From Hyphomicrobiales bacterium (lineage in GTDB: Bacteria; Pseudomonadota; Alphaproteobacteria; Rhizobiales; Rhizobiaceae): a stretch of DNA of 64,000 bases. The translations under genes and the position numbers were made by a program. The stretch is from NCBI GenBank assembly GCA_900466945.1, contig UBNV01000010.1, forward strand, positions 619,365-683,364. Direction: 5' to 3'. Shown here piece by piece: positions 43,000 to 51,147 of the stretch. How positions within the stretch are numbered: position 1 is the first letter of the stretch; the number at the start of each line of letters is the position of its first letter. Below the pieces are notes generated by a model, which worked only from the letters and a program-made list of their open reading frames with translations, did no database searches and was not told the origin of the DNA.

Positions 43000-43947
43000 T
43001 CAGCTGTAGAACCGATAACCCTCGGTGATCTCATTGCCCAGCTTGTTGTTGCTGGCGATGAAATCATCGAGGAATTCGTGCAGTCCCTGGTCCATGATGG
43101 TGCCGATCGTCGTCGACTTCAGCGTCTTGACGACATTGTCCGCCGTTTCATGCGCTGGCAGCCTGTGGTCGTAGTCCCTGGCGAGATAACCGAGGTTGGA
43201 GGTGATCTTTTCGTAGCAATAGGCGAGCGAGCGGGGCATCTGACCGTTGAGGATCAGGAAGTCCGCAATGTTGGCCGCTTTATACTCGCCGTCATAGACC
43301 CAGCGATAGGAGCGGTGGGCCGAGACCGAGCGCAGGATCGATTCCCACTGCATGTTGTCGAGTGAAGAGCCGACATGGGTGATGGCCGGCAGGAGCACGT
43401 AGTATTTTACGTCAAGGATGCGGCTGGTGTTGTCGGCGCGCTCGATGAAGGTGCCGATCCGGGCGAAGTTGTAGATCTCGTTTCTCAGCATCGAGCCGTG
43501 AAAAGCGCCGCGGATCAGGCCGGCACGGCGTTTCACCGTGTCGATGACCTCCGGCAGGTCGGCCGATTTCAGTTTGCGGGCGAGCATCTGCTTGAGCTCT
43601 ATCCAGCATTCATTGGTGGCTTCCCAGGTCTCGCGCGTCAGGGCCGTTCGCACCATGCGGGCATTGTTGCGGCCGGCGTCGATGCAGGAGATAACGCTGG
43701 ACGGATTGGCCGGGTCGCGCAGCATGAAGTCGATCGCATCCGAGGCCGTCACTTTGCCGTGGCGTTCGGCGAAAAGCGGGCGCACGTCGGCACTCTTCAA
43801 CACCGCGTCCCAGTCCTCGTCCGAGGCGCCTGAGCGGGTCAGCGACATGCGAAGGCCCGCGTCGACGAGACGGGCGATGTTTTCGGCCCTTTCGATGTAG
43901 CGGAACATCCAGAAAAGACCGTTGGCAGTTCTTCCAAGCATGACCAT
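43000..43947 (-). CDS. Alpha-E domain protein
   Basis: A 315-residue all-helical protein starting M-L-G-R-T-A-N-G-L-F-W-M-F-R-Y-I-E-R-A-E-N-I-A-R in pattern, the hallmark of the alpha-E family. The family has no known catalytic activity and is thought from gene context to act with ATP-grasp and transglutaminase partners. It lies 1 bp after the ATP-grasp gene and 14 bp before the transglutaminase gene, so the three are one operon. Confidence 0.9.
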   Translation of the reverse strand: MVMLGRTANGLFWMFRYIERAENIARLVDAGLRMSLTRSGASDEDWDAVLKSADVRPLFAERHGKVTASDAIDFMLRDPANPSSVISCIDAGRNNARMVRTALTRETWEATNECWIELKQMLARKLKSADLPEVIDTVKRRAGLIRGAFHGSMLRNEIYNFARIGTFIERADNTSRILDVKYYVLLPAITHVGSSLDNMQWESILRSVSAHRSYRWVYDGEYKAANIADFLILNGQMPRSLAYCYEKITSNLGYLARDYDHRLPAHETADNVVKTLKSTTIGTIMDQGLHEFLDDFIASNNKLGNEITEGYRFYS

Positions 43948-43948
43948 G

Positions 43949-45367
43949 TCAGTCCTCCAAAACCCAGGTGTCCTTTGTGCCGCCGCCCTGGCTGGAATTG
44001 ACCACGAGCGAACCCTGCTTCAGGGCCACGCGGGTCAGGCCGCCGGGAATGATCTGCACCTTGTCGGAGACGAGGACATAAGGACGAAGGTCGACGTGGC
44101 GCGGCGCGATCCCCTTGTTGACGAGGATCGGCACCGTCGAGAGCGACAGCGTCGGCTGGGCGATGTAGTTCGAGGGCCGTGCCTTCAGCTTTTCGGCGAA
44201 ATCGGCGCGTTCTTTCTTCGTTGCCGTTGGGCCAACCAGCATGCCGTAGCCACCGGAACCGTGGACTTCCTTGACCACCAGTTCTTCCAGATGCTCCAGC
44301 ACGTATTTCAGGCTGTCGGCTTCCGAACAGCGCCAAGTCGGCACGTTTTCCAAAAGCGCCTTGCGGCCGGTGTAGAATTCGACGATCTCCGGCATGTAGG
44401 AATAGATCGCCTTGTCGTCGGAAATGCCAGTGCCCGGTGCGTTGGCAATCGTGATGTTGCCGGCGCGGTAGACGTCCATGATGCCGGGAATGCCGAGTGC
44501 CGAATCGGGCCGGAAGGTGAGGGGATCGAGGAAGTCGTCGTCGACGCGGCGGTAGAGCACGTCGATCGCCTCGTAGCCACGCGTGGTGCGCATCTTCACC
44601 TTGCCGTCGATGACGCGCAGGTCCGAACCTTCGACCAGTTCGACGCCCATCATGTCGGCGAGGAAGGAGTGCTCGTAATAGGCGGAATTGTAGATGCCGG
44701 GCGTCAAGACCGCGACGCGCGGTTTGCCCTTGCAGCCGGGAGGGGCGAGTGACGCCAGCGACTGGCGCAGCAGATAGGGATAGTCCTCGACGCGCTGCAC
44801 CTTGTTGAGCTGGAAGAGCTCCGGGAACATTTGCATCATGGTTTCCCGGTTCTCCAGCATGTAGGAGACGCCGGAGGGCGTGCGGGCATTGTCTTCCAGC
44901 ACGTAGAACTGGTCTTCGCCTGTGCGGACGATGTCGGTGCCAACGATGTGGGTATAGACGCCACCCGGCGGGCGGAAGCCGATCATCTCGGGCAGGAAGG
45001 CGACGTTCTTCTCGATCAGCTCTCGCGGGATGCGGCCGGCCTTGATGATTTCCTGCTTGTGGTAGATGTCGTCGAGAAAGGCGTTGAGGGCGAGCACGCG
45101 CTGTTCGATGCCCTGGGCCAGCTTGCGCCATTCGCGGCCGGAAATGATGCGCGGAATGATGTCGAAGGGGATGAGCTTCTCGGAGGAGTCCTCATGGCCG
45201 TAGACGGCAAACGTGATGCCTGTCTTGCGGAAGATGTTCTCGGCATCTCTCGACTTCGCCAGAAGCCTTGCCGGGTCCTGGCTGGAATACCAATCGAAAT
45301 AGTTCTGGTAAGGTCCGCGCGGATCGTTCTCCGCAGTGATCATTTCATCAAATGCCAATGGCGCCAT
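43949..45367 (-). CDS. Circularly permuted type 2 ATP-grasp protein
   Basis: A 472-residue ATP-dependent ligase-type enzyme. Visible family features are Y-F-D-W-Y near the N-terminus, F-D-I-I-P-R-I-I, the V-E-D-N-A-R-T-P-S-G-V-S-Y loop, the A-P-G-T-G-I-S-D-D-K motif and H-G-S-G-G-Y-G-M. Members are predicted to form amide or peptide bonds on an unknown substrate. It is the first gene of the three-gene operon. Confidence 0.92.
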   Translation of the reverse strand: MAPLAFDEMITAENDPRGPYQNYFDWYSSQDPARLLAKSRDAENIFRKTGITFAVYGHEDSSEKLIPFDIIPRIISGREWRKLAQGIEQRVLALNAFLDDIYHKQEIIKAGRIPRELIEKNVAFLPEMIGFRPPGGVYTHIVGTDIVRTGEDQFYVLEDNARTPSGVSYMLENRETMMQMFPELFQLNKVQRVEDYPYLLRQSLASLAPPGCKGKPRVAVLTPGIYNSAYYEHSFLADMMGVELVEGSDLRVIDGKVKMRTTRGYEAIDVLYRRVDDDFLDPLTFRPDSALGIPGIMDVYRAGNITIANAPGTGISDDKAIYSYMPEIVEFYTGRKALLENVPTWRCSEADSLKYVLEHLEELVVKEVHGSGGYGMLVGPTATKKERADFAEKLKARPSNYIAQPTLSLSTVPILVNKGIAPRHVDLRPYVLVSDKVQIIPGGLTRVALKQGSLVVNSSQGGGTKDTWVLED

Positions 45368-45739
45368 CCCCTTTTTTTGTCATTTGAATACAACCATTTT
45401 GGCAATGCAAGCTGGTTCACGGACCGGCTTCCCGGAATTGACCGCCAATCCTGATGGTCGAAAATCGGGCAATAGCGCAAAATCTGTGCGATATTCTCCC
45501 CTGCATGGCCAAACATCGTGCTCTGCTCCTGCGTGATTTTGCATATTGTGAACTTCGCAAAGGCCGGCATGGGAATTCTAGATCAAAATTTAGGCATTTT
45601 TTCCCGAATAATTCTTCGTTCGTCGTGAGTGGAATTCACTCTTGCCTGCAGGAAAACTCTTTTGACCGCGTGACGGCGTCGCAGTATCGAGGCGCACCGC
45701 CGGCGGCATGTGTTCCGGTGCAGGAAAGACATCGAACCC
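45368..45739. other. Divergent intergenic region upstream of the ATP-grasp operon and DMT gene
   Basis: An AT-richer stretch (especially 45370-45420 and 45530-45620) that must carry promoters in both directions. I see no gene, strong palindrome or structured RNA. The frames crossing it lack ribosome binding sites and family similarity. Confidence 0.4.
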
Positions 45740-46636
45740 ATGACCCTAGCCCGCCTTGCGCCCGTTCTCTTCGTTCTTCTCTGGTCGACCGGCTGGGTCT
45801 CCGCCAAATATGCGACCTTCTTCGCAGATCCGCTGACCTTCCTCGTCATCCGCTACGGCACGGCGGTCGTGTTGTTTTACGTCGTCTGCCGGATCGGCGG
45901 CGTGTCTTGGCCGAGGGATAGGGCGGGCTGGGTGCATGCGATCATGTCGGGCATGTTCCTGCATGGGCTCTATCTCGGCATGGTCTGGTGGGCGATCGGG
46001 CAGGGGGTACCGGCGGCACTCTCCGGCATCATCGCCGGTCTGCAGCCGCTGATGACAGGGATCGCTGCCGCCTACCTCGTGGGGGAGAAACTGAACACTG
46101 GTCAGCGGCTGGGGCTCGTCATCGGATTCCTCGGCGTCGCGATCGCCGTATTACCCAAGGTCCTAGTGATCGACGCATCGTCGATTCCGGCCTATGCGGT
46201 CGCGGTCAATGTGCTTGCCATGGCCTGCGTCACGGCAGGCACGATCTATCAGAAGCGGCTGGTAAAGGACGGGGATCTGAGAGCTGCCGCCACGCTGCAG
46301 TATGTCGGCGCGCTGATCGTCACGGTTCCGGCAGCGCTCGCGCTGGAAAACCTGCGTGTCGACTGGAGCCTTGGCTTCTTTGCGACACTCGCCTGGTCGG
46401 TGATCGGAATATCGATGGGGGCGATCGCGCTTCTGCTCTATCTCATCCGGCGCGGTGACGTGTCGAAAGCAGCGTCGCTGATCTACCTCGTTCCGCCGCT
46501 GGCGGCTCTGGAGGCGGCGATTGCCTTTGGGGAGGAGTTGACCGTGCCGATGATGATCGGCACCTGCGTCGTCATGGTCGGCGTCTATCTCATCAATCGG
46601 AAGAGCGCGGCCGAGCCGATCATCGTCAAAGAATGA
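45740..46636 (+). CDS. DMT-superfamily (EamA) transporter
   Basis: A 298-residue membrane protein with about ten transmembrane helices and two EamA repeats. The first helix, L-A-P-V-L-F-V-L-L-W-S-T-G, is typical of the RhaT/EamA group. ATG 45740 has AGGAAAG upstream; the ten-codon extension to 45710 has no support. The substrate is not predictable. It converges with the helicase gene across a hairpin terminator. Confidence 0.88.
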   Translation: MTLARLAPVLFVLLWSTGWVSAKYATFFADPLTFLVIRYGTAVVLFYVVCRIGGVSWPRDRAGWVHAIMSGMFLHGLYLGMVWWAIGQGVPAALSGIIAGLQPLMTGIAAAYLVGEKLNTGQRLGLVIGFLGVAIAVLPKVLVIDASSIPAYAVAVNVLAMACVTAGTIYQKRLVKDGDLRAAATLQYVGALIVTVPAALALENLRVDWSLGFFATLAWSVIGISMGAIALLLYLIRRGDVSKAASLIYLVPPLAALEAAIAFGEELTVPMMIGTCVVMVGVYLINRKSAAEPIIVKE

Positions 46637-46646
46637 TGAGATGAAA

Positions 46647-46672
46647 AATGGCGCGGTGGGGACCGCGCCATT
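46647..46672 (-). terminator. Rho-independent terminator of the helicase gene
   Basis: An 11-bp perfect stem (AATGGCGCGGT) with a GGGG/CCCC loop is followed on the minus strand by a T-run (ATTTTTC). On the plus strand the tail is weak. Confidence 0.8.
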
Positions 46673-46686
46673 CCAAAATTCAAGTC

Positions 46687-48135
46687 TCAGCTTTCCGTGA
46701 AACTCCAGGCTTCGCGACGGCGTCCGCCGGCTGTACCGGAGCGGGCCGGACGCGCCTGGCCATTGCCGCCACGGCTCTGGCCATTGCCATTGGCCGAGCG
46801 GTTGCCGCCATTGCCGTTGGCGCCACCGCCATTGCCACCCTTGCGGTGACCGGACTTTGCGGGACGACCGTCAGCCTTGGCGCCACCTTCGGACTTGCCG
46901 CGACCCTGGCCTGGGGCCTGGTGATTGCGGTTGTTGCCGCCACCACCGCCACCGCCGCCAGCGCGACGCTGCGGACGGGCCGGGCGTGCGAGGTTTGCCG
47001 GGGCTTCGCCAGAGGCGACCGGGATGTCGATGCTCATCAGCTTTTCGATGTCACGCAGCAGGCGACCTTCGTCAGGACCGCAGAATGCGATCGCGATGCC
47101 ATCACGACCGGCACGGGCCGTACGGCCGATGCGGTGCACGTAAGCGTCCGGAACTTCCGGCAGGTCGTAGTTGAAGACGTGGGAGACGGCCGGGATGTCG
47201 ATGCCGCGGGCGGCAACGTCGGTGGCGATCAGCGTCTTGATCTCACCGTCACGGAAACCCTTGAGTGCCCGCTCGCGCTGGCCCTGGCTTTTGTTGCCGT
47301 GGATCGAGGCGACCGAGTAACCGGTGGCGTCGAGGTGCTTCATCAGCTTTTCCGCGCCATGCTTGGTGCGCAGGAAGACGATGGAGCGGCCATCCGGATT
47401 GTCGTTGAGGATCTTCTTGAGCATTTCCGTCTTGGCGTTCTGGCCGGCGACAAAATGCACGTGCTGTTCGACCTTGTCGGCAGCCTTGCCCGGAGGAGAC
47501 ACGGCAACCTTGATCGGATCGGTGAGGAAGCTTGCTGCGAGATCGGCGATCGAGGACGGCATGGTGGCCGAGAAGAGCAGGGTCTGGCGCTTCGGCGGCA
47601 CCATCTTCGAGATCTTGCGCAGGTCATGAATGAAGCCGAGGTCCAGCATCTGGTCGGCTTCGTCGAGAACGAGGTAACGCACGGCGCGCAGCGAGATCGC
47701 GTTGCGGGCGATCAGGTCGAGCAGGCGGCCCGGGGTCGCGACGAGGATGTCGGTGCCCTTTTCGAGCTGCAGCTGCTGCTTGCCGATGGAGGCGCCACCG
47801 ACGACCTGATTGATCTTCAGCGGCAGGCGACGCAGGTAGCTGCGCAGGTTGTCGCCGATCTGGTTCACCAGTTCGCGGGTCGGGGCAAGGATGAGGGCGC
47901 GGGTGGTGCGGTTGTCGGGGCGCTTCTCGTCCTTGAGAAGCATCTCTATCATCGGCAGGCCGAAGGCAGCGGTCTTGCCGGTGCCGGTCTGTGCGAGACC
48001 GATCAGGTCACGTCCACCGAGAACGACGGGAATGCCCTTCTCCTGGATCGGAGTGGGGGTCGTGAAGCCGAGCGTCGTCAGCGTCGCGACGATATTCTTG
48101 GAGAGGCCAAGATCATCGAAAGTGGTCAAAGTCAT
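46687..48135 (-). CDS. rhlE: DEAD-box RNA helicase, RhlE-like, with Gly/Asn/Arg-rich tail
   Basis: A 482-residue helicase. The core shows the Q motif (F-T-T-P-T-P-I-Q), Walker A A-Q-T-G-T-G-K-T, D-E-A-D, S-A-T-M and the H-R-I-G-R-T-A-R-A-G-R motif VI. Residues after about 385 form a low-complexity tail rich in Gly, Asn, Arg and Lys, the type that binds RNA and can drive condensation. The frame is open upstream to 48204, but family homology starts at M-T-L-T-T-F-D-D-L-G-L (ATG 48135), with AAAGG just before it. It is probably involved in RNA degradation or cold adaptation. Confidence 0.9.
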   Translation of the reverse strand: MTLTTFDDLGLSKNIVATLTTLGFTTPTPIQEKGIPVVLGGRDLIGLAQTGTGKTAAFGLPMIEMLLKDEKRPDNRTTRALILAPTRELVNQIGDNLRSYLRRLPLKINQVVGGASIGKQQLQLEKGTDILVATPGRLLDLIARNAISLRAVRYLVLDEADQMLDLGFIHDLRKISKMVPPKRQTLLFSATMPSSIADLAASFLTDPIKVAVSPPGKAADKVEQHVHFVAGQNAKTEMLKKILNDNPDGRSIVFLRTKHGAEKLMKHLDATGYSVASIHGNKSQGQRERALKGFRDGEIKTLIATDVAARGIDIPAVSHVFNYDLPEVPDAYVHRIGRTARAGRDGIAIAFCGPDEGRLLRDIEKLMSIDIPVASGEAPANLARPARPQRRAGGGGGGGGNNRNHQAPGQGRGKSEGGAKADGRPAKSGHRKGGNGGGANGNGGNRSANGNGQSRGGNGQARPARSGTAGGRRREAWSFTES

Positions 48136-48598
48136 ACCTTTCGGGGCGCCAAATGCACGAACCCCGGAACGCGTTCTTCGCGAGCCGGTTGGCATTGGCG
48201 TCAAGAACCCCGCGTGATTTGGGCACTTGTAAGTTGGAAAAAAGCTTCCAGCGCAGCGGCGGAATGTCCGCCTGTCGTTTATGCGCCTTGTCCTTCGTCG
48301 CGTCTCAGATGTCGCTGGGCACGCTCACGCGGCGGCCGGAAGGTAAAAGCTGACATGCAAATGGGCCAATTCGGTCGAGAAGTCAAGTGCATTGCACAAA
48401 TCACAGTCCGGCACCTGCGGCGCCGAAGGCTCTTGGTGACGCGGGGGGCAGGGCTTGGATGACGGCTTCGTGAGGTGAACAAACGCGGTGGGCATGTGTT
48501 TCAGCCCATGACGATGCCCGATCCGGGCCGGCATCCGCAACAGAGAAATCTGCCGGGCGGGGCCTGCGTCGAATGACCCATGATAAACGGAGACAGCC
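48136..48598. promoter_or_regulatory. Divergent region with a possible long helicase leader
   Basis: On the minus strand CTTGAC (48382-48387) and CCATTT (48359-48364) are 17 bp apart, a fair match to the rhizobial sigma-70 pattern. A start near 48352 would give a leader of more than 200 nt before the helicase, as is common for cold-shock helicases. The promoter for the plus-strand PepSY gene should lie near 48500-48580 but is not obvious. Confidence 0.35.
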
Positions 48599-48871
48599 AT
48601 GAAGACCCTTATCGCAGCCTCAGCCCTCATCCTCGCCGCCTCGATCGGATCGGTTCGAGCCGATGACGATCCGGCGTGCCGGGACGTGACGGCCGATGCG
48701 CGCATGTCGCTTGGTGACATGGAACAGCGGGCGCTGGCCGAGAATGTGACCGCCCAGGAAATCGTGGTCGATGACGGCTGCTACGAGGTGAAGGGCATGC
48801 GAGACGGGCGCCGGGTCGAGGCGACCTTCCATCCCGTCTCGGGCGAATTGCTGAAGATCGAAAACGACTGA
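48599..48871 (+). CDS. Small periplasmic PepSY-like protein
   Basis: A 90-residue protein with a clear signal peptide (cleavage after V-R-A, about residue 21) and a mature domain of PepSY type (Y-E-V-K-G-M-R-D-G-R-R-V-E-A-T-F-H-P-V-S-G-E-L-L in pattern). Two Cys (about 27 and 61) may form a disulfide. PepSY domains inhibit proteases or modulate sensor proteins at the envelope. ATG 48599 follows a GGAGA site. It is monocistronic with a downstream hairpin. Confidence 0.82.
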   Translation: MKTLIAASALILAASIGSVRADDDPACRDVTADARMSLGDMEQRALAENVTAQEIVVDDGCYEVKGMRDGRRVEATFHPVSGELLKIEND

Positions 48872-48897
48872 GCCTGATGATACTAGCCGACCGGTTC

Positions 48898-48920
48898 GAG
48901 GCCCGCTTCATGCGGGCCTC
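48898..48920. terminator. Hairpin between PepSY and DNA-repair genes
   Basis: GAGGCCCGC and GCGGGCCTC form a perfect 9-bp stem with a TTCAT loop. T-tracts are weak on both sides, but its place between convergent genes fits a terminator. Confidence 0.6.
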
Positions 48921-48959
48921 TGGCGTTTCACCGGCTGATATCGGTGATGCTCGCTGACC

Positions 48960-50075
48960 TTAGTCGTCGCGGCCGTCAGAAACCCCGAGATTGAAATCCG
49001 CGCCGGTCTGCACGACCCCATTCACCATGATCTCTAGCCTGTGCCCGCCTGGATGATAGACGCGTGTGGTGATCGGTCGGAAGGCATGGCGCTTTGCGAT
49101 CGTCACGCTTTCGCCGGGCTTCAGCTGAAGGCTCTTGCCCTTGAAGACCTTGGGCGAAAGCGATCCGTCCTTCTTCTGGTGGTGGATTACGTAGTCGACC
49201 AGGACTGTGCGCATGTCCTTGCCCGTATTGGCGAGACGGACCTCGAAGGCGAGTTCGCCGGGGAAGTCGACAAGCTCGCTCTCCAGTGTGAGCTTCGCCG
49301 TCACGTCGTCCAGCGGCGCAAAGCCGAAATTGGCGAGCGCCTTGCCATGGCCCTTCTTAATGAGCGTGCGCGAGGCATGCTTGAGCAGCCAGAGCCGGTC
49401 TTTCGATGCGCCCGCCGAATGGCGCTCGACAAAATCGGCGACCAGATCCGGATGATCCTTGGCGATGTCGTTGAGGCTGTTGGCGACCGAGCGGCGGACA
49501 TAATCCTCTTCGTCGTCGATCAGCGCCTCCACGATCGGCAGGATCGGGGCGGGATCCTGGACCAGCCTCGGCAGGCGCATGGTCCAGGGTAGGCGGGGGC
49601 GGGTGCCTTCGCTGGCGAGGCGTCTGACGTGCTGGTTCGGGTCCTTCACCCAGCCCGCGATGATCGCGAGTGCTTTTTCCTGGTCATCGGCGATGAAGGG
49701 GCGAATGCCGAATTCTGCGGTGAAATGTGGCGTCAGCGCTTTGAGGAGGCCGAGGGCAGTCTCGAGGTGATCCCGGCCATGGGCGGCGATATATTGGTTG
49801 AAAGAGAGCAGCGCCCATCCGCTCAAGCCGGCGCGGCCTGATGCCGGCAGGCAGAGATGCAGGATCGCGGCGGCTGCCTCGAAATCGTCCGGCAGATGAC
49901 GGCTCAATGCGTTGGCGATGCATTGTCCGCGCTGCATCAGTTCCAACCCGCCGATGACCGGCAGGATGTCGTCGTGAAAGGCGGCTGGGTCGAACGTGCT
50001 GAAGGCGCCCGCCACGGCGTCGGCCGTGTCGCGGGCAGTGCCTGGGCCGATCAGATGTTTCAGTGCTTCTGCCAT
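48960..50075 (-). CDS. DNA alkylation repair protein (HEAT-repeat glycosylase, AlkC-like)
   Basis: A 371-residue protein. Residues about 1-235 form tandem HEAT-like helices (including H-V-R-R-L-A-S-E-G-T-R-P-R-L-P-W and Y-V-R-R-S-V-A-N-S-L-N-D-I), which match the AlkC/AlkD 3-methyladenine glycosylases. Residues about 240-371 are a beta-rich, probably Ig-like domain as found in AlkC. The role would be removal of N-alkylated bases. The following small monooxygenase-like gene overlaps the upstream spacer by only 6 bp, so the two are co-transcribed. Confidence 0.85.
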   Translation of the reverse strand: MAEALKHLIGPGTARDTADAVAGAFSTFDPAAFHDDILPVIGGLELMQRGQCIANALSRHLPDDFEAAAAILHLCLPASGRAGLSGWALLSFNQYIAAHGRDHLETALGLLKALTPHFTAEFGIRPFIADDQEKALAIIAGWVKDPNQHVRRLASEGTRPRLPWTMRLPRLVQDPAPILPIVEALIDDEEDYVRRSVANSLNDIAKDHPDLVADFVERHSAGASKDRLWLLKHASRTLIKKGHGKALANFGFAPLDDVTAKLTLESELVDFPGELAFEVRLANTGKDMRTVLVDYVIHHQKKDGSLSPKVFKGKSLQLKPGESVTIAKRHAFRPITTRVYHPGGHRLEIMVNGVVQTGADFNLGVSDGRDD

Positions 50076-50081
50076 CGTTGC

Positions 50082-50381
50082 TCAGATCGCCTCACGCGTC
50101 TCAAAATGCTGCATCAAGGTAACACCCGTGATCGCTGCCATGTAGGGGGCGAAGGCCGGGTCGGCCTGCACTTTCGCGGCTGCCGCATCGGCGCTCGCCT
50201 TGTCGGCCCATTCGACCAGATCGGCGATCATGTCGCGCTGGTCCATGGAACTGAGGGCCCGCCAGCTGACGAAACCGGGATAGTGGCGCACAGCCGCCAT
50301 CGCTGCGCGGCGGGCCTCTTCGGCCGCCGGTTTGTCGGCGACTGTGCAGAGGGCGATTTCGAGAACGGTGTTTTTGGTCAT
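50082..50381 (-). CDS. Small antibiotic-biosynthesis-monooxygenase-like (ABM fold) protein
   Basis: A 99-residue ferredoxin-like dimeric alpha/beta-barrel protein (V-L-E-I-A-L-C, then H-Y-P-G-F-V-S-W-R-A-L and the M-I-A-D-L-V-E-W segment). The ATG at 50381 has a GGGGAG site; the frame extends upstream without support. ABM-fold proteins include quinol monooxygenases, haem-degrading enzymes and stress proteins, and the exact activity is open. It is divergent from the WYL regulator 84 bp away, which probably controls it and the repair gene. Confidence 0.75.
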   Translation of the reverse strand: MTKNTVLEIALCTVADKPAAEEARRAAMAAVRHYPGFVSWRALSSMDQRDMIADLVEWADKASADAAAAKVQADPAFAPYMAAITGVTLMQHFETREAI

Positions 50382-50465
50382 TGTGCTCCCCGATGGTTGA
50401 TGACGGCTTGACCTAACACAGCCCAACTGACAACCTTCTGGCCATAACCTTCATGGAGGCCGTCC

Positions 50466-51143
50466 ATGCGCCCCGCCGACCGCCTGTTCCGGATCATCCA
50501 GCTGATGCGCTCCACCGGCCGCGCCATGACGGCCGCCGAGATTGCCGAGAAGATGGAGGTCGCGCCGCGGACCATCTACCGCGACATGGATCATCTGATC
50601 GCCTCGGGCGCCCCGATCGAGGGCGAGCGTGGCGTCGGCTACATGCTGCGCGAGGCCTTCGATGCCCCGCCGCTCACCTTCACCTTCGAGCAGCTGGAGG
50701 CGCTCGCCTTCGGGCTTCGCGCCGTCGAGATGCTCGGCGATCCAAGGCTTGGCCAGGCGGCGCGGGAGGCGAAGGACAAGATGCTGGCAATGCTGCCGAA
50801 GGATCATGCCGAACGACTGATCTCCGCCCCCATCCATGCCTTTCGGTCGTCTGCCCAGCCGGTGGTGCCGGAGTGTCTGGGCGATGTCCGCTCGGCACTC
50901 TCTGCCAAGCGCAAGGTCTGGATCGCCTATCACTCGCTGCCCGGCGAGCGCAGCCAGCGAGTCGTCTGGCCGCTGGGCTTGGCCGCCTTCGGCGCGATCT
51001 GGGTAATGACCGCCTGGTGCGAGATGCGCCAGGGGTTCCGAGACTTCCGCCTCGACCGCGTGGAGGACTGGAAGGTGATGCAGGATCGCTTCGAGCCTCA
51101 GCCGCATCAGACCTATCAGGCGTATCTGAAGCAGCTTTCGTGA
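50466..51143 (+). CDS. HTH/WYL-domain (YafY-like) transcriptional regulator
   Basis: A 225-residue regulator. The N-terminal DeoR-like HTH_11 (M-T-A-A-E-I-A-E-K-M-E-V-A-P-R-T-I-Y-R-D pattern, about 20-45) is followed by a helical linker and a WYL ligand-binding domain (about 135-215, with V-W-I-A-Y-H-S). A GGAGG site lies 8 nt before the ATG. WYL domains sense nucleic-acid or small ligands and often govern DNA-damage genes. That agrees with the divergent AlkC-like/ABM operon. Confidence 0.88.
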   Translation: MRPADRLFRIIQLMRSTGRAMTAAEIAEKMEVAPRTIYRDMDHLIASGAPIEGERGVGYMLREAFDAPPLTFTFEQLEALAFGLRAVEMLGDPRLGQAAREAKDKMLAMLPKDHAERLISAPIHAFRSSAQPVVPECLGDVRSALSAKRKVWIAYHSLPGERSQRVVWPLGLAAFGAIWVMTAWCEMRQGFRDFRLDRVEDWKVMQDRFEPQPHQTYQAYLKQLS

Positions 51144-51147
51144 CGGA

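Noticed and set aside
46648..48462. A 604-codon plus-strand frame opposite the helicase
   Set aside because: All helicase motifs lie on the minus strand. The Ala/Thr-rich start of this frame is the complement of the Gly/Asn-rich tail.
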